The notes under the pieces are model-generated. The model was not told the DNA's origin and did no database searches. It saw only the letters and a program-made list of their open reading frames with translations. From NCBI GenBank assembly GCA_017504735.1, contig JAFVQP010000179.1:1-8725 (forward strand): a DNA stretch of 8,725 nt. The letters run 5' to 3'. Numbering within the stretch: the first letter of the stretch is position 1; each line of letters starts with the position of its first letter. The stretch comes from Clostridia bacterium (GTDB lineage Bacteria; Bacillota_A; Clostridia; Christensenellales; Borkfalkiaceae). This document shows, piece after piece, positions 7,133 to 8,725 of this stretch. The translations under genes and the position numbers were made by a program.

Positions 7133-7182
7133 CTTGTAGTGTGTGTTTTCTTGCGTTTTTACAATTTTCTTCGTATATCACT
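7128..7182 (-). repeat. Short dispersed-type repeat, inverted copy (copy 0)
   Basis: Read on the minus strand it shares, in the same order, the blocks AGTGA, CGAAG, AAAACACAC, TACAA and GGTTAA with copy 2. It lacks the nine-base GCTCAGCTT segment and a nearby nine-base segment of copy 2. It lies head to head with copy 1 across a three-base spacer, giving an imperfect inverted repeat over 7128-7253. Confidence 0.5.
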
Positions 7183-7185
7183 TTT

Positions 7186-7253
7186 AGTGAATGGGCGAAG
7201 TTATCTATAGAAACGAATGCAAAGACACTTTACTGCGTCCAACGTCAAGTTGG
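7186..7253 (+). repeat. Short dispersed-type repeat, direct copy (copy 1)
   Basis: Sixty-eight bases beginning AGTGAATGGGCGAAGTTA and ending TCAAGTTGG align with copy 2 at 7417-7483 at roughly two thirds of positions by eye. It ends in a small inverted repeat CCAAC / GTTGG that corresponds to a differently sequenced inverted repeat at the same place in copy 2. Confidence 0.6.
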
Positions 7254-7291
7254 CGCCGAACTAGGACGTATAAATACGCTTATACATAAAG

Positions 7292-7320
7292 ATTGAGAGT
7301 GGCTGGACACCACTCTCAAT
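7292..7320 (-). repeat. Perfect 11-bp hairpin near the predicted 5' end of the rimP operon transcript
   Basis: ATTGAGAGTGG (7292-7302) and CCACTCTCAAT (7310-7320) form an uninterrupted 11-bp stem around a seven-base loop. On the minus strand it is followed by CTTTATGTAT, a poor U-tract. It starts about 19 bases after the expected transcription start of the promoter at 7374-7346, so it is better read as a 5' leader hairpin (stability, protein binding or attenuation) than as the terminator of the exonuclease gene, although weak termination cannot be excluded. Confidence 0.65.
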
Positions 7321-7345
7321 AACAAAAGCATTATTAAGTATTCTA

Positions 7346-7374
7346 ATTATAACATTATTATAATGTTTTGGCAA
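7346..7374 (-). promoter_or_regulatory. Strong sigma-A type promoter for the rimP-nusA-infB operon
   Basis: On the minus strand TTGCCA (7374-7369, five of six to consensus) is followed by a 17-base spacer and a perfect TATAAT (7351-7346). Transcription would start near 7340 and run into rimP after a leader of about 360 bases. The spacer and the -10 include an AT-rich inverted repeat (AACATTA/TAATGTT) that could be an operator or chance. Confidence 0.75.
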
Positions 7375-7416
7375 GCATTTTTTGCGTGTTTTGCAAAAAT
7401 TCTATACATATAATAT

Positions 7417-7487
7417 AGTGAATGCGCGAAGTTACATTTAAAATGTGCGAAAACACACCTTACTGCATACAAGCTCAGCTTGGTTAA
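7417..7487 (+). repeat. Short dispersed-type repeat, direct copy abutting the exonuclease stop (copy 2)
   Basis: Begins AGTGAATGCGCGAAGTTA, contains AAAACACAC and TTACTGC, and ends in the inverted repeat CAAGCT-C-AGCTTG followed by GGTTAA. The last four bases overlap the stop codon of the exonuclease gene, so the element appears to end exactly at, or to supply, that stop. Copies 0 and 1 lie about 165 bases or more to the left. Confidence 0.6.
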
Positions 7488-8725
7488 TCCAAATGTCCTC
7501 TTGCCTTCATCAATTCGATAAACACTTTTGCCGTTACGCACGCATCGTCAAACGCGCGGTGATGATTAAAGGTAAAACCGTAATAATCCGCCACCGTATT
7601 CAGCTTATAATTCGCCAACCGCCCACGCAATACGTCCTGCGCAAACGCCAAGGTATCGTAGGTCTTTTTATCGAACATATAACCGCTCTTTTCACCGTAA
7701 TAGGATACAAAACGGTAGTCAAACGTTACGTTATGCCCAACCAAGAACGCCCCGTCCGTGAATTTGTAGAAGTCCGCAAGCACTTGCTCCACTTCAGGCG
7801 CTCCCACCAAATCCGCATCGTTAATACCCGTCAAATTGATGATTTCCTGTGAAAGTTTTTCCTTGCAAGCAATAAACGAGGAAAATTTCTCCGTCATCTC
7901 GCCGTTTACAATTTTCACAGCGCCGATTTCGATGATTTTATCCATACGCCCCATCGCAGGGTTGTTATTCAAGCCCGTCGTTTCAAGGTCAAATACCACG
8001 AAGGTGTTATTTTTCAAATCAGCAGGCTTTGACAGGTCGTCAAACAACCCCGCCTGCGTATAATCCACGTACGGTTCGGGGAATACGGTGTGATATGCCT
8101 TAGGCACAGGTTTCCCCTTTCTTGCCACTGGCACAAATCCTTCAGGGGGCGTACCGTAATTAATTTTCGACGCCTTAAAGGAAACACTTCCCTTGTATTC
8201 CTCATTTGCACCGCTGATGACAATTTTGTCACCGATTTTGATATCACGCACTTTTTCCACCGTTGCCTTTTTCGGGAAATAGGTACAACGTAAAGTCAAC
8301 GTATCGTCCGTCAACGCCACCGAAAAACGAGTTTTCTTCACGTCCTCACCCGTTTTTTCATTGTGTTTGGTATATTCGATTTCCTCTATAAAAGTAACCG
8401 TACCGCAAACGTTGTAATTTCCTTCCACCGCTTGACAATCCGCCATATATACAGCCGTTGTCAACGGCTCGTCCGCGCCGTCGATTTTTTCGTAGTCACA
8501 AATGGGGAAACGGCGAATTTCCACGTGGGGCGTTTCCTCTACCATTTCTTCAGGCATTTCTTCCAAAATAGACGCATCGGGGGCCGCCTTTTCGACAATA
8601 CGCACGTTGCCGTAAAAGCTACCGCAATACCCGCTCATCAGATACTTGCTCGTCTCGTCGAGTATCTTTCCCGAAGAGAACAGAGTTTGTTCCCCTGAGG
8701 CAATCTCCACGTAAAAATTCGCGCC
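7484..8725 (-). CDS. PolC-related OB-fold and DEDDh 3'-5' exonuclease protein, no PHP or polymerase domain (partial)
   Basis: The 413 visible residues are open at the right edge; a GTG at 8710 lacks a visible RBS, so the true start is probably outside. An N-terminal stretch has an acidic linker (EEMPEEMVEE). An OB-fold like that preceding the catalytic parts of PolC follows at about residues 120-210 (VCGTVTFIEEIEY to GSVSFKASKI). The DEDDh exonuclease domain fills about 235-413: Exo I FDLETTGL, an IIEIGAVK strand, LTGI, Exo II GHNVTFDYRF, LNTVADYYG, and Exo III HHRAFDDA. All catalytic acids and the His are present, so proofreading-type 3'-5' activity on DNA or RNA is likely. In PolC a PHP half-domain precedes the exonuclease, and PHP and polymerase domains follow; here a 35-residue linker replaces the first and a stop codon follows the exonuclease. 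It occupies the polC position upstream of rimP. Confidence 0.82.
   Translation of the reverse strand, partial: GANFYVEIASGEQTLFSSGKILDETSKYLMSGYCGSFYGNVRIVEKAAPDASILEEMPEEMVEETPHVEIRRFPICDYEKIDGADEPLTTAVYMADCQAVEGNYNVCGTVTFIEEIEYTKHNEKTGEDVKKTRFSVALTDDTLTLRCTYFPKKATVEKVRDIKIGDKIVISGANEEYKGSVSFKASKINYGTPPEGFVPVARKGKPVPKAYHTVFPEPYVDYTQAGLFDDLSKPADLKNNTFVVFDLETTGLNNNPAMGRMDKIIEIGAVKIVNGEMTEKFSSFIACKEKLSQEIINLTGINDADLVGAPEVEQVLADFYKFTDGAFLVGHNVTFDYRFVSYYGEKSGYMFDKKTYDTLAFAQDVLRGRLANYKLNTVADYYGFTFNHHRAFDDACVTAKVFIELMKARGHLD

Larger units (their letters stand above)
6979..7483 (-). other. Long non-coding region: promoter, structured leader and repeats ahead of rimP
   Basis: These 505 bases hold no convincing gene. 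From the exonuclease stop downward they contain repeat copy 2 (7417-7487), a strong promoter (7374-7346), an 11-bp hairpin (7320-7292), a weaker hairpin GTATAA/TTATAC (7268-7285), an inverted repeat pair (7128-7253), an imperfect hairpin at 7103-7132, a possible second -10 box (7068-7063), two more inverted repeats (7029-7062) and the rimP RBS. I could not match the leader to a known riboswitch or T-box, and I see no tRNA. Confidence 0.6.

Noticed and set aside
7292..7320. Intrinsic terminator of the exonuclease gene
   Set aside because: The stem is strong, but the following bases are CTTTATGTAT and not a U-run, and the hairpin lies downstream of the operon promoter, where a full terminator would silence the operon.
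7128..7487. CRISPR array or tRNA-like element
   Set aside because: The repeats differ in length, orientation and spacing and have no regular spacers; no cloverleaf or CCA-type end is visible.
7347..7541. A 64-codon minus-strand open frame across the end of the exonuclease gene and the promoter
   Set aside because: It overlaps the exonuclease in another frame and runs through the repeat and the promoter; no RBS or similarity is seen.

Overview
The window is about 8.7 kb of a chromosomal housekeeping locus in which every gene I can support lies on the minus strand, so transcription runs from high to low coordinates. The order exonuclease (in the usual polC place) - rimP - nusA - ylxR (rnpM) - ylxQ - infB - rbfA - nrnA - YwaF-like membrane protein is the Bacillota version of the nusA-infB operon. 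YlxR, the L7Ae-like YlxQ and a DHH-family NrnA together with moderate GC content suggest a member of the Clostridia. A finer placement is not possible from the sequence alone.

Layout in transcription order. 8725-7484: the C-terminal 413 residues of a PolC-related protein with an OB-fold and a DEDDh exonuclease domain, open at the right window edge. It ends directly after the exonuclease domain, with no PHP or polymerase domain. 7483-6979: a 505-base non-coding stretch with a strong predicted sigma-A promoter facing the operon, several hairpins and three diverged copies of a short repeat. 6978-6502 rimP; 6412-5318 nusA; 5286-5014 ylxR; 5027-4695 ylxQ, which overlaps ylxR and uses a TTG start; 4691-2029 infB, broken by a -1 frameshift near 2877; 2029-1652 rbfA, whose start overlaps the infB stop; 1651-1573 a gap with two mutually exclusive hairpins; 1572-604 nrnA; 591-1 a YwaF/TMEM164-type membrane protein running off the left edge.

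The genes work together in making ribosomes and mRNA. RimP and RbfA mature the 30S subunit. NusA controls pausing, termination and antitermination. RnpM (YlxR) is a regulator of RNase P, and YlxQ is an L7Ae-type RNA-binding protein. IF2 loads initiator tRNA, and NrnA degrades nanoRNAs and pAp. Tight spacing, overlapping start and stop codons, and Shine-Dalgarno sites placed inside upstream genes indicate one translationally coupled operon.

I see no clear new biological system. The points most worth a second look are the infB frameshift (one missing G in a short G run explains it exactly), the PolC-derived exonuclease without a polymerase, the small repeat family with one compensatory base-pair change in the leader, and the alternative hairpins before nrnA.
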